Below, piece by piece: positions 1 through 10,215 of a stretch of DNA of 64,000 bases. The notes below the pieces were generated by a model. That model saw only the letters and a list, made by a program, of their open reading frames with translations, searched no databases and was not told the DNA's origin. Positions within the stretch are counted from its first letter, which is position 1. Each line of letters opens with the position of its first letter. The position numbers and the translations under genes were made by a program. The DNA lies in the NCBI RefSeq assembly GCF_907165205.1, contig NC_058189.1, forward strand, positions 20,024,001-20,088,000. The letters are read 5' to 3'. Origin of the DNA: Coccinella septempunctata. Its lineage: Eukaryota; Arthropoda; Insecta; Coleoptera; Coccinellidae.

Positions 1-183
1 ATATGTTTCATAATTCATGAAATTCAGTCTTCTGTTCCGGTTTATTCTTGTTTCCTGTAGGGCTATAATATCAGGTTGTCTTTCTGATATTATTTGTTCT
101 ATCTCGGCTTTCCGAGTGTTGATCCCGTTTATGTTCCACGAGATTATCTTGAGGGATTTCTTCCTAATATCCGTAAGGTCCAT
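1..183 (-). pseudogene. ORF2 start (AP-type endonuclease N-terminus), cut by window edge
   Basis: The reading from the ATG at 183 starts MDLTDIRKKSL and continues with an ISWNINGI strand and a DIIALQETR motif. These are the first conserved blocks of the APE-type endonuclease that opens ORF2 of Jockey-group retrotransposons, which nicks target DNA to prime reverse transcription. The ATG overlaps the ORF1 stop as TAATG, as in every copy in this window. Only about 60 codons are inside the window, so intactness of the rest cannot be judged. Confidence 0.8.
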
Positions 184-1580
184 TAATTCAGTTTACTGAA
201 TAATGCTTGGAGTTTTTTCTCCATTTCCCTCTCAATTTTCAACATTATCTTGTTGAACATTTTTTCCGTGAAGATATCTAAATCATCGGCTGACTCAGAT
301 ATCTTTTTCTTCTCCTGTTGACTGTTCACAGCTTATTTCATTGTAAGCTTTTTCTGTCCTTCTTTTTTCTGGACGGGTTTTGGAGTCTCCCTCTTCTTTT
401 CCTGCTCTGTAGGTTGGATCTTCGCTACTTCCTGAATTTTTTGTTCAGAAGTTGTTGTTTTTGTTACCTTCTTTTTCTGTTCAACTGATTTTCGGGAATT
501 TTTCTTTCTGGTCACCAACTTGAACTCGCTACATCCTTTGTAGCTAGCTGGATGGCCCTCTTCTCCACATAAGACGCATGTGGCATTTCTCTCTTCACCT
601 TTTCTGGTGAGTGTGCAGTCATTGCTGCTGTGGCTTCCTGAGCACTTCACGCATCTCCACGGGAAGGAGCATTTGTTTTGTGCATGCCCGTACCTTTGGC
701 ACCTAAAGCACTGGCTTGGACTTTCAGGCCTCTTTTTATGCTCAACCACAATACAGAGGTTGTAGAGTCGCTTCACTTCGAATATTTCCTTTTTCTGGGT
801 TTTAACCAGGTAGAGAGGTATTTGTTTCTTTGTCTTGTTCGATGTCATTCTGGACACCTCAGCGTCTGTTATTCCCTGGAATATCAGGTCGTCCTTAATC
901 AACGCAAGATCAGCATCGATTGGTAAATGCCTAATAACGGCATATATCTTCTTCTCCTCCTCTATTTGGTAGGTAAAAAATTCTTTACCATGCTGCTCGA
1001 AGAATGTAGTGATTTTTCTAAAATCATCTACGGTTGACGCGATGATTTTTATACCGTCTTTAACTGTAGTTGCACGGTTGTAATTTATCCTTTTTGTGTA
1101 GAGAGCTTTAGATATCTCTACCCAATCTGAGGTGCCCATCATCGTGATGGGTGGAATTTTAGCTCTTTTAGGCACTTCCGTTGCCTTCTTGACAGTCTCC
1201 TCATCAGAAGAGGAGCTTTCTTTTCGCGCGCGTTTAGTTAGGGGCGCGTTTGGGGCCTTCGCGACCTGCGTTGAATCATTTTTCCTTGTTTCGGGTTGTG
1301 AAACAATTCCATTAAGGGAATTATTTTTGGAACCCGCTACCGGCTTTGTGATTGCGGCGTAAGTGGGAGATTTCGTCATATTATTGCGGGTCATTTCCTC
1401 CCTCAAGAGGCGCATCTCACCGACCAACTGTGACACAGTTTCAGTCAGTTTGACTATTTGAGCTTTCAACTAATCATTTTCTTCTCTGAGCTTTACAAGC
1501 TCCTCGTGTTCGCCTTCGCTGAACTCTTCAGCATCGGTCGCTTCCATGTAGGAGCCCTCATTATCTGAGGTTTCCGACAT
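183..1580 (-). pseudogene. Jockey-like ORF1 (gag-like RNA-binding protein), two nonsense codons
   Basis: Minus-strand ORF starting MSETSDNEGSYMEA at 1580. Layout: acidic N-terminus, leucine-rich coiled coil (LRLLREEMTRN), basic/serine linker, and three zinc knuckles (CFRCQRYGHAQNKC, CVKCSGSHSSNDC, CVLCGEEGHPASYKGC) near residues 270-330. ORF1 proteins of this group coat the element RNA. Compared with the intact 465-residue ORF1 at 31208-32605, an in-frame TAG stands at 1470-1472 and a TAA at 333-335, so the longest open part is 333-1469. It is otherwise very close to that copy, so the decay is recent. Confidence 0.9.
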
Positions 1581-2089
1581 GGTTTTATAATCAAAAATCT
1601 CAAAATATCAAATAATTTGAAAATAATAAAATATTCAGAAATCTTCACTAAAATAGTCTAATATAAAACTATGGTATAAAGCCGAATGTTTTATACGCTA
1701 TGATAAAAATCAGAAAAGAGATACGAAAAATAAGCTCACCTGATGTTTTCTGCAGTACCAACGAGAAAATAAAAAAATTCTCTGGACACTTAGGATGAAC
1801 ACCAACTTTGAAAATTTTAACGAATTAAAATTCCGATAACAAATATAGAACCTACACAACTTCACAGACGGAATCAAATATTCCGTAGCTTGGTTAGTGG
1901 GCACTTTCACCTCCGCTTTCTCTTTTACGGCACTGTGACACTTCGACTTTCTCGTCCGCTTTCTCTTTTATAGCACTAGGAGCACTGTAGCACGTCTTCT
2001 CTTGTCAAGCGAATGACTCGGAATGTTCTGTATTTGGAAATCTTTTCAGTGTGCCTATCTAGTATGTTGTTGTTGTTTGGAATCGCCAC

Positions 2090-4497
2090 GTCCATGAATA
2101 GTGCTTCTATTCTCCTCCTTACTCACTGCTATGGAGTCAGATATATTGTGTGTAATTTTCCGGTCTGTTAAAACTGTACGATACCAGTAGAGCTTGTGAT
2201 GATCATTTTCCAATACAGTATCCGGATGGTAATTGTATAAGAGAAGTATTTTCGAATTTGTTGTTTTAGTACCAATTCTTGGTTTGTTCAGGAAATATTT
2301 TCGGAGTCTTACAATATCCTGAGCTATCCGGTTGGAGAAATCAACAATTCCTCTACTCTACCTCTACTATACTCTACCTAGGTGTCGGGGCAGCTCTGTT
2401 CGTTCTATTGATCTTTTAGGATGATGTTAATGATTTTTGGTCGGCAATGTGCTTATTTTTCTTTGTAGGGCTGCTACAAAGTTGTGGTGTTCTAAGAGAT
2501 GATACCGAAGGAGTAGCTCAGTGCTGAGCAAGCGTAGGTATTAATTGCTTTGGTCAGGTTCTTGCTGTTTAGACTTGTTCTCATTATCCCTTTTAATATG
2601 CGAGTGAACTCCTCCGTCAATTCTATTTTCATCTGGGTCTGTTTGATCCGTCTATACTACTTGATTCCTAGATACTTGTACCTATGTATCTCCTTCATTC
2701 AATGTTTCGATTTCCGCACCTTCCTTCAGATTGAATGTACCGTCTACTGTTTTGCATCTGGTTATATTGACAAGACCACATTTTTGAAATCCAAACTTCA
2801 TTTTCATATTGTCGGAGAATTATTCTACCATTTTCAGCATCGGCTGCATTTGGTTTTTATTTGATTGCAATTAGTTTCAAATCGTCCATATGAAGGCTTC
2901 ATCATAGTTCTGCTGTCGCTCTTGATGGCAAATGCGTAGTCCGTAGAATTCAATCTATTAGACAAGGGATTCAGGGCTATGCAGAACCACAAAGGGCTGA
3001 GCGAGTCTCCTTGGAAAATTCCACGTCTTATTGGATTAGGTTCAGTTGTGATGGGGACATCTGCTGATTTCATCTGTAGACTGGTGCGCCAAGTTGGCGC
3101 AGTAGGAACTTAACAATATTGGGATCTACCTTGTAAATCTTTAAGATCATCAAGAGTCGTTTGTGGTGATGGAATCGAATGATTTTTGTAGTCTATGTAC
3201 GCAGCGTAAATATTTCTTCTCTTGGAGAAGGATGAATTTCAAATAACTGAATTTATTATTAGTTGTTCATCGCATCCTCGGCTGTCTTTGGTGCATCTTT
3301 CCTGTTGCGTGGCGACGATGTAATTCCTCACAATGGTTATGTATTCGGTTCGAAATGCAAGATGTGATTAATTTATACATTGTTGGAAGGCATGTGATTG
3401 GTCGGTATTTGATTGGGTCATCTGTATTCCTTTTGTCTTTAGGTAACACGTACGTTGTGCCAGGTGTCAGAAATACTGGCATTCTTTCAGGATTTTCAAT
3501 GACATCATTTATTGCGGAGGTCAATTTGTCATACATGATCCAAAGTTTCTTGATCCAGAATTTCTGTAAACCGTCAGGTCCAGGTAATTTCCAGTTGTGT
3601 AGATTTTGATGATTTTACTTCTTCGACTGTGATCATGTCCTACTGCTTCATTCGTAAGAAAGTGTCTTCTGACTTTTCAAAAGAATTATTGTCTCCATTC
3701 CGGCCATAATTGCTCTTATATCTCCTCAGGCGTTCCCCATAAAGAGTGCTTCTGCTTCAGAGTGTCGAGGCAGTGGTGAGTACTAGGATTCTTTGACTCT
3801 AGTTCCGTGTGTATCATGTTCCTATTCATACTTTCTTTGTCAAGTTTCACAACCTTTCTTCCTCGATTCCCGTTCAAGTACTCCGTCAGTCGTCCAATGT
3901 CTCTTCTTAGCCTTTCTGTTTTGTGTTGAAGACGTTTCTGCCATACTCGCGCGTGCAATTTGTGTAATTTCGGACCATCGTTGTTCGTTCGGCGAATTTT
4001 TGCCCCTTTTGCCCCTATGGTTTTCGCTGTCGTTAGCGCTGCACAGTAAAAAACTAGATGCAGATATTCCAATGAACTTCGATTCTGTAGGTACTAAGGT
4101 GAAGTCCTTATTCAAGATGTCGATTACGAGTGACATTTTCTTGGATGTATTGAGTAGGGGAGGTGCTCTTCGATGAACAGGATCCGTTGCTTTCAGTATC
4201 TCCTTATGTCAGAGTCGACTTGTCGGCGGAGTTCTTTCCCATCGTCCCGGTGTTCAGGCTCACTTGCGTTGCAAGATGGACTTTCGATATCGATTTCTTC
4301 TGGCTGCTGTTGCCCTGGCATGTGAATTTCATCTGAGGCATTGTTGTTGCTCTCTTTTGTTAGCTGACGCTGAAGTTCTTGTTTAATTGCGTCGATTCGC
4401 ATTGGTATAAGTTAATTTCTCTAAATTACGCGGTACTGGTCTGCCATTCGTTGTTCAGTGACATTGAGATTTGGGTAGGCGTTGCAGAATTTCTCAT
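2090..4497 (-). pseudogene. Decayed non-LTR retrotransposon RT (GIFQGDSLSPLWFC family)
   Basis: Minus-strand relic read in several frames. Around 4490-4350 it has a YPNLNVTEQRMADQYR block; around 3500-3380 a TPGTTYVLPKDK and YRPITCLPTMYKL block (RT fingers); around 3040-2960 GIFQGDSLSPLWFC followed by ALNPLS (RT motif B region); near 2650 a YRYLGI block; and near 2330-2110 a C-terminal YNYHPDTVLENDHHKLY block. The blocks are in the order expected for one RT protein. Motif A and the catalytic YxDD could not be read cleanly, and stops and frameshifts are frequent. I place it only broadly (R2/NeSL-like type). Element A is inserted near its N-terminus. Confidence 0.65.
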
Positions 4498-4797
4498 CAT
4501 ATTTGATTCCGTCTGTGAAATTTGTTAAGGTTCTATATTTGTTGATGGAATTTTATAATAATTCGTTAAAATTTTCAAAGTTGGTGTTCATCTATCAGTG
4601 TCCAGATCTTGAATCGTTGGTACTGCAGAAAATATCAGGTGAGCTTATTTTTCGTATCTTTTCTCTGATTTTTCTCATGGCGTAGAAAACTTTTGGCTTT
4701 ATACCATAGTTTTATATTAGAATATTTCAGTGAAGATTCCTGAATATTTTATTATTTTCAAATTGTTTGAAATTTTGAGAAATCTGAGTATAAAACC

Positions 4798-5151
4798 ATG
4801 TCGGAAACCTCAGATAATGAGGGTTCCTATATGGAAGCGACCGATGCTGAAGAAATCAGCGACGGCGAACACGAGGAGCTTGTTAAGCTCAGGGAAGAGA
4901 ATGGGCAGTTGAAAGCTAAAATTGTCAAACTGACCGAAACTGTGTCACAGTTGGTCGGTGAGATGCGCCTCTTGAGAGAGGAAATGACCCGAAATAATAT
5001 GCCAAAATCCCCCACTTACGCCACAATTACAAAACCGGTAGCGGGTTCCAAAAATAATTCCCTTAAAGGAATTGTTTCACAACCCGAAACAAGGAAAAAT
5101 TATACAACGTTGGTTGCGAAGGCCCCAAACGCGTCCCCAACTAAACGCGCG
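4798..5151 (+). pseudogene. Element A ORF1, first segment
   Basis: Starts MSETSDNEGSYMEA like the other family members, with the coiled coil (LRLLREEMTRN) and a K-T-rich linker, and stops being homologous exactly at 5151, where an LTR begins. The next codons of the same ORF resume at 13575 after the 3' LTR. The apparent ORF running to 5229 is an artefact that reads into the LTR. The two boundaries share CGCG, the target duplication of the LTR element. Confidence 0.88.
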
Positions 5152-5367
5152 AGTTATATATCCGAGAACGATGAACTTCGTTGGAAGATCGCAGGAAGTG
5201 CGATCTCAGCATCGTCTCATTTTCCTTAAACTAAGAAAGTGTACCGAGGTTATAAATTGTAATTTTATCATCATTGAATCAGTTCTGACATAACTTTCAC
5301 TATATATACGTATTGTATGAAATATAGCTTTTTTTAAAACGCTTTTCCTGCCTTAATAAATATAACT
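5152..5367 (+). repeat. 5' LTR
   Basis: 216 bp, AGTTATATATCC...AATATAACT. Contains a perfect 7-bp-stem hairpin (GATCGCA/TGCGATC, near 5187-5205), an AT-rich TATATATA stretch that could act as a TATA element (about 5291-5300), and AATAAA at 5355-5360 just before the end. Differs from the 3' LTR by T/C near 5217 and A/G near 5291. Confidence 0.95.
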
Positions 5368-5381
5368 GGCGCAGTCGACGG
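5367..5381 (+). other. Primer-binding site (probably tRNA-Ser)
   Basis: TGGCGCAGTCGACGG directly at the 5' LTR border, overlapping the last T of the LTR. The TGGCGCAGTCG type matches, from family knowledge, the tRNA-Ser-primed site of 17.6/297-group errantiviruses. The exact tRNA isoacceptor was not checked. Confidence 0.7.
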
Positions 5382-6549
5382 AGTTTCACGGAGTTTTCAT
5401 TGTGAAAAACTTTAGAGTTCTACCCTCTTTTTGGTGAAACGAGAACCTACCCACAGCAGTTACAGTCAAAAATCCATCTAGGAGGAAGAAGATAATGCAG
5501 TTGTGGATAATCATAACAAGGTGGTGAGCGTATTTTTATTCGTTGATGTCAGACTCCTCTAATCCTAGTATTGATTCTGTAGCGGAAACCAATTCTGAAT
5601 TAGAGACAGATTTGTTAGAATTATTTAATAATCTTTCACTTAATAGTAATAATACAACTTTGAATAATATATGCCTAACGCACCTGAAAACTTTGATATC
5701 AAAAATTTAAGCATCATTCCCGATTTCGATGGGAATCCGAATAAATTACATAGGTTCATTCAAGCTTCGGAAGCAATTTTGAATCACTATTTTGATGTTG
5801 AAAATCAAAATAACTTCCAAAATGTGTTGATATTGAATGGTATTTTGAATAAGCTTCACGGCAAAGCGGAAGAAGTTGTCGCAATTCATGGAGCTTCCAG
5901 TAATTGGAACGACATAAAAAATTCACTTTTATTACATTTCGGTGATCAACGAGATGAGAATTGTCTTAATCAGGATCTAGTTAATCTGAGGCAAAACTTC
6001 GGAGAATCTCCTCATGACTTCTATGAAAAAGTAATTACGTTATTAAATACAATTTGTAATTATATTGATTTGAAATGTGAAGTTGGATTTAGAGCAAGTA
6101 AAAGAGATGTTTTCCAAAAACAAGCTTTAAAAACCTTTTTAGCCGGTTTAAGAGATCCTTTGGGTCCTATTATTAGGGCTATGAGGCCTAATTCTTTATC
6201 TCAAGCACTACAATTCATAATTGAAGATGACAATATAAAACATTGCCAAAAATCTAATCAAACGGTAATCAATAATTCCAGAAAATTCATGAATTATAGT
6301 AATCACAGAAATAATTCAAATAATTTTTCAAAATTTCGTCAAAACTTTTCCACAATGGTACCCATCGAACGACAAAATTTTGTTACGAATCAGCAATTTC
6401 CTAGCAGACCCATTACTATTCAAAGAAATATAAGTTATAAAGAGCCGAAATATTTCAGTAACGCTCAAGTTTTCGGAAAGCAGCAACAACCTGCACCTAC
6501 TCCAATGAGTATATCTACTAATCATACTAAACAGAGAACTCAACCAATA

Positions 6550-7314
6550 GGTACCTTTACACTAACGCTCTTTCGCGCGCGATCGAATCGCGAGTGCCAG
6601 TCACTCGTGTTTTCGCGCGGTATGGAGTGGCGCGTGTTAACTTTTTTGTGTCTTGAGATCGTAACGGCTTTTCGCGCAGTCTTGCGTGTGCTTTGGAGAG
6701 TCCAATTCGAAATCTCTCATAATAAGCGAGAGGTTGGCGTGACTCGTGGCATGTTGAAATTTTCAACGGTTTTAGCGGCTTTGTCCATAGCTTGAAATGG
6801 ACAAATTGAATAAAAAACGCAAACTGAAAGTAGCTTTGTGCTTGGCAATGTATCTGAATATTCCAAAGAAGAGAAACAGAAGATGTTGAGCGAAAGAATG
6901 TATGGAAAATCGTACATATGGACATATGCCTCTCTTGAATGAGTTGGGTGAAAATTTTCCTATGGACTTCAGGATCTATTTGAGAATGGATGCCGATTCC
7001 ATAAAGTCCCTGCTCCAGAAGCTTGAATCTCCCATGTTCCTTTTAAATTAAAAACGTATATGAATAATCATTAATTAATACATACCTACATGTACTTACG
7101 AATTTTGAACGTATATACATCTTCAATTAGAAACCCGCGCGAATACACAAACGCCCCGAATCCAAACAAACTCAGTCACTCGGGCTAGTCACTCGCGAGT
7201 TTTTACACGTCCAAAAACCGGGCGAATGATTTGCCCTTACACTAGCATTCTTTCGCAAGCGATTGGCATAGGGCGTTCCAGTCGCGCAGGAAAGAGCGTA
7301 AGTGTAAAGGTGCC
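6550..7314 (+). mobile_element. Nonautonomous Harbinger-like TIR transposon inside gag
   Basis: Terminal inverted repeats GGTACCTTTACACTAACGC (6550) and, inverted at the right end, GGCACCTTTACACTTACGC (ending 7314). A TA dinucleotide flanks both sides (6548-6549 and 7315-7316), and removing the element plus one TA restores the gag frame. The interior at about 6880-7035 encodes a decayed stretch with RTYGHMPLLNEL and FRIYLRMDADSIKSLL, resembling the first exon of PIF/Harbinger transposases; compare the YFRMSFSSFDDLL block of the intact element at 57.2 kb. A two-base duplication is atypical for Harbinger (usually 3 bp), so the ISL2EU-like branch is possible. The element is GC-richer than its surroundings at both ends. 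Confidence 0.8.
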
Positions 7315-7471
7315 TATTGAGTACCTCAACAAATAATAGATATTTGACAAACAGGCAAAATCAATCCTTTCCTCAGAAACCAAATTTTATAAGTGCAGAG
7401 CTTTTTAATACCGAGTATCATAATAATCCTCACAGCTCTAAAGAAGAATTCAAAAATGACGAAATTGCTGA

Positions 7472-8173
7472 AGATTACGAACAAAATTTTCGGAACGTTC
7501 AATTTCAGACCCACAGCACATAGTAGAATTTCATGTTTCTAATGGTAAACGCGAATTACCTTATATTGAAATTAAAAATCCCCCTCTTAAATTACTAATC
7601 GATACAGGATCAACAAAATCTTTTATTAATCCAGATTTAGCTAAAAAATATTATTCAAATTGCATATTCAAAGAACCATTCACTGTCTCAACAGTCCATC
7701 AAACCTTTCATCATCAATTTTGTGCCAATATTCCTATATTTGCTGAGTTTAATAGACATAATGAAAATTTCAAATTCTATCTATTTAAGTTTCATAATAT
7801 TTATGACGGTTTAATTGGATTAGATTTTCATAGTTCTAAGCTCAACACTCCTTTTTCAACAATGCCAATAAAAAATCAAGAATCAGCAAATAAAGCTCCA
7901 TTCAAAATTAAAATTGATGCGAATTCTAGAATCATTGCTAAAATTCCAATCAAACACCTATCTGGTGGCGTGATAATACCGAAACAAATTATTCAATCTT
8001 GTGAAATTTCTGAGATTGTGACTTGTTCTAAAAATGGCCTAGCAAACGTAGAAATTTGTAATGAAACCAACGAAGATGTTATCCTCATTTTAAATAAACC
8101 GATTGAATCAATTTCTATACAGAATAATTTCGAAATCTTTCAATGGAAACTAATAATAATTCAGAATATATAA
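7472..8173 (+). pseudogene. pol: Errantivirus pol: protease segment
   Basis: Open from 7472 in the -1 frame relative to gag, overlapping gag by about 50 nt, as expected for a -1 frameshifted Gag-Pol. Retroviral-type aspartic protease: KLLIDTGSTKSFI around 7590-7625 holds the catalytic D-T-G, and a YDGLIGLDF block follows near 7800-7830. It matures the polyprotein. The frame ends at 8173 while the RT continues in another frame from about 8143, so an indel separates them. No separate start codon is needed. Confidence 0.82.
7484..7490 (+). promoter_or_regulatory. Candidate -1 ribosomal frameshift site (A AAT TTT)
   Basis: In the gag frame the codons read CAA AAT TTT, giving the X XXY YYZ heptamer A AAU UUU inside the gag-pol overlap (7472-7523). 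The pol frame is -1 relative to gag and opens just upstream. A downstream stimulatory structure was not established. Confidence 0.5.
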
Positions 8174-9795
8174 GCGTAGAAGAATTAATTAGAACCAATC
8201 ATATGAATGAAGAAGAAAAATTTCATATTTTAAAATTATGTCGAAAATATCCAGATATCTTTAAGTTAGAGAATCAACCCCTTTCTTTTTCAAATCAGAT
8301 AAAACACTCTATTAAAACTAAAGACGATATCCCTGTCTACACAAAATCTTATAGATATCCTTTTATTCATAAAGAGGAAGTTAAAAATCAAATAAATTCT
8401 ATGTTAGAACAAGGTATTATCAGACCCAGCCAGTCACCTTGGTCATCGCCGATTTGGGTAGTACCAAAAAAAGCTGATGCATCTGGTAAACAAAAATGGA
8501 GAGTTGTCATAGATTTCCGAAAACTCAATGAGAAGACTATTGACGATAAATATCCTATACCTAATATAAATGATGTTCTCGATAAAATCGGCAAATGTCA
8601 ATATTTTACAACACTAGATTTAGCTAGCGGATTTCACCAAATAGAGATGGATCCTGCTGATATTCCTAAAACAGCTTTCAATGTAGAGAATGGCCACTAC
8701 GAATTTCTACGTATGCCATTCGGATTAAAAAATGCGGGTTCTACCTTTCAAAGGGTAATGGATAATGTACTCAGAGGACCTGAAAATTGTTTAGTCTATC
8801 TAGATGACATAATTGTCTTTTCAACATCATTACAAGAACATATTGTTAATCTTTCAAAAGTTTTCAAAAGGTTCAGAGAGGCCAATTTCAAAATTCAGTT
8901 AGATAAATCAGAATTTCTAAAAAAGGAAGTAGCTTATTTGGGGCATATTGTAACAACAGATGGAGTCAAACCAAATCCAGACAAAATTCAAGCTATCAAA
9001 AATTACCCAATACCTAAAACAACAAAAGAAATTAAAGGATTTTTAGGGTTATTAGGATATTATAGAAAATTTATCCGTGACTTCGCGAGAATTAACAAAC
9101 CTTTAACGGCCTGTTTAAAAAAAGGTGCAAAAATCGAGCACACCACATCGTTTATCAACTCTTTTGAATACTGTAAAAATTTGTTAATGAACGAACCTAT
9201 TCTTCAATATCCGGACTTTTCAAAAGAATTTATTATAACTACAGACGCTAGTAATTTTGCCATTGGTGCAGTCCTATCACAAGGAAAAATTAGTAACGAT
9301 AAGCCGGTCGCATATGCATCAAGAACTCTCAATGATAATGAGCAAAATTACAGTGAAATTGAAAAGGAATTACTCTCTATCATTTGGGCAACTAAATACT
9401 TTAGACCTTACATTTTTAGCAGAAAATTTAAAATCATAACAGATCATAAACCATTACAATGGCTTATGTCACTTAAGGAGCCTAATAGTAAGCTTTTAAG
9501 ATGGAGATTAAAACTCGAGGAATTTGATTTCGAAATTGTTTACAAAAAAGGTAGTTCTAACACAAATGCAGATGCTCTATCGAGAGTCGAGATTCACAAC
9601 AAAGATTTTTTTGATTATATGGAGAAATTTAAAAAAGAATTTTCCGAGAAAAATACGAATAACGATAACGAGTCGATGATTGTTAATTTGGAAGAAGCAC
9701 ACGTTGAGGAGATATCATTCGAGAAATTTGAGAAGCTTTTTAATGCAAATGAAATATATTATTGTTCAACTGTGACCGAAAAAATTGGCACTTAT
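8143..9795 (+). pseudogene. pol: Errantivirus pol: reverse transcriptase and RNase H
   Basis: RT copies the element RNA to DNA and RNase H removes the template. Visible are the RT N-terminus (IPVYTKSYRYPFIHKEEV), FRKLNEKTIDDKYPIP, motif A FTTLDLASGFHQI, motif B FGLKNAGSTFQR, catalytic YLDD at about 8797-8808, the thumb (FLGLLGYYRKFI), and RNase H blocks TTDASNFAIGAVL, IEKELLSI and DHKPLQW ending in NADALSRV near 9590. All catalytic residues are present and the frame is unbroken until a one-base frameshift near 9789, which separates it from the next domain. Confidence 0.93.
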
Positions 9796-10215
9796 TTGAT
9801 GCTCCAGAATCCTACTCCCTTGCTCATTGTGTATCTGAAGATTTTTATATGAATAAGGGTATTTCACTTGATTTCAAAGAAAAATTCGGTAAAGTTCAAG
9901 AACTCAAATCTCAGAATAAAAGAACTGGAGAAGTGGCTAAAATTTCACACAACAAAAGAAAAATTTATTACTTAATAACTAAGGAATTTTATTATCATAA
10001 ACCACGATATAAAACAGTATTCGAATCACTTTCCAATCTCAAAGAATTGTGTCAAAAAGACAATGTTAAATCCTTAGCATTACCAAAAATTTCGTGTGGC
10101 TTGGATGGACTAGAATGGAGAAAAATATTCAGTATGATCAACTATATTTTTGCAAATTCCACCATAAATATTAACATTTATTACTTATCTCAAGACGATT
10201 TAATCAATTCCAAGA
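9745..10215 (+). pseudogene. Macro domain (TARG1/OARD1-like) within errantivirus Pol
   Basis: Between RNase H and integrase, in the Pol reading direction, lies a full-length domain of about 150 residues with the hallmarks of TARG1/OARD1 macro domains: SLAHCVSEDFYMNKGIS, then FKEKFGKVQEL, TGEVAKI, YYLITKE, HKPRY, and LPKISCGLDGLEW. TARG1 enzymes bind ADP-ribose and remove it from acidic residues of proteins using a lysine in YLITK and an aspartate in GCGLD. Here those are the codons at 9981-9983 (Lys) and 10104-10106 (Asp), both preserved. A frameshift near 9789 lies at the domain's N-terminus. The role in the element is unknown; countering host ADP-ribosylation is inference only. Confidence 0.87.

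Larger units (their letters stand above)
1..2025 (-). mobile_element. Jockey-like non-LTR retrotransposon, copy 1 (5' half in window)
   Basis: Minus-strand copy of the family whose near-complete member lies at 30770-35781. The 5' UTR (1581-2025), ORF1 and the first codons of ORF2 are present; the rest lies beyond the left edge. The 5' terminus is placed at 2025 because the stretch reading CATTCCGAGTCATTCGC on the minus strand is shared with the 5' end of the 30770 copy, and the flanks differ beyond it. The 5' UTR contains a short tandem repeat built on TAAAAGAGAAAGCGGA. Not autonomous, because ORF1 has two stop codons. Confidence 0.85.
5671..7523 (+). pseudogene. gag: Errantivirus gag, interrupted by a TIR element
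   Basis: Structural capsid protein. Residues from MPNAPENFDIKNL onward match the errantivirus Gag core (an FDGNPNKLHRFI block, then an LxxLRQNFGESPHDFYEKV helix pair, then LAGLRDPLGPIIRAM). The C-terminal part is Asn/Gln-rich and lacks a zinc knuckle, as is usual in this group. The frame runs to 6549, is cut by a 765-bp insertion, and resumes in the same frame at 7317 up to the stop at 7521-7523. Upstream, an ATG at 5546 opens a possible N-terminal extension in another frame, suggesting either an indel near 5665 or a start at 5671. It overlaps pol by about 50 nt. Confidence 0.85.

Noticed and set aside
5072..5293. ORFs crossing the 5' LTR border
   Set aside because: They join element A ORF1 to LTR sequence by chance.
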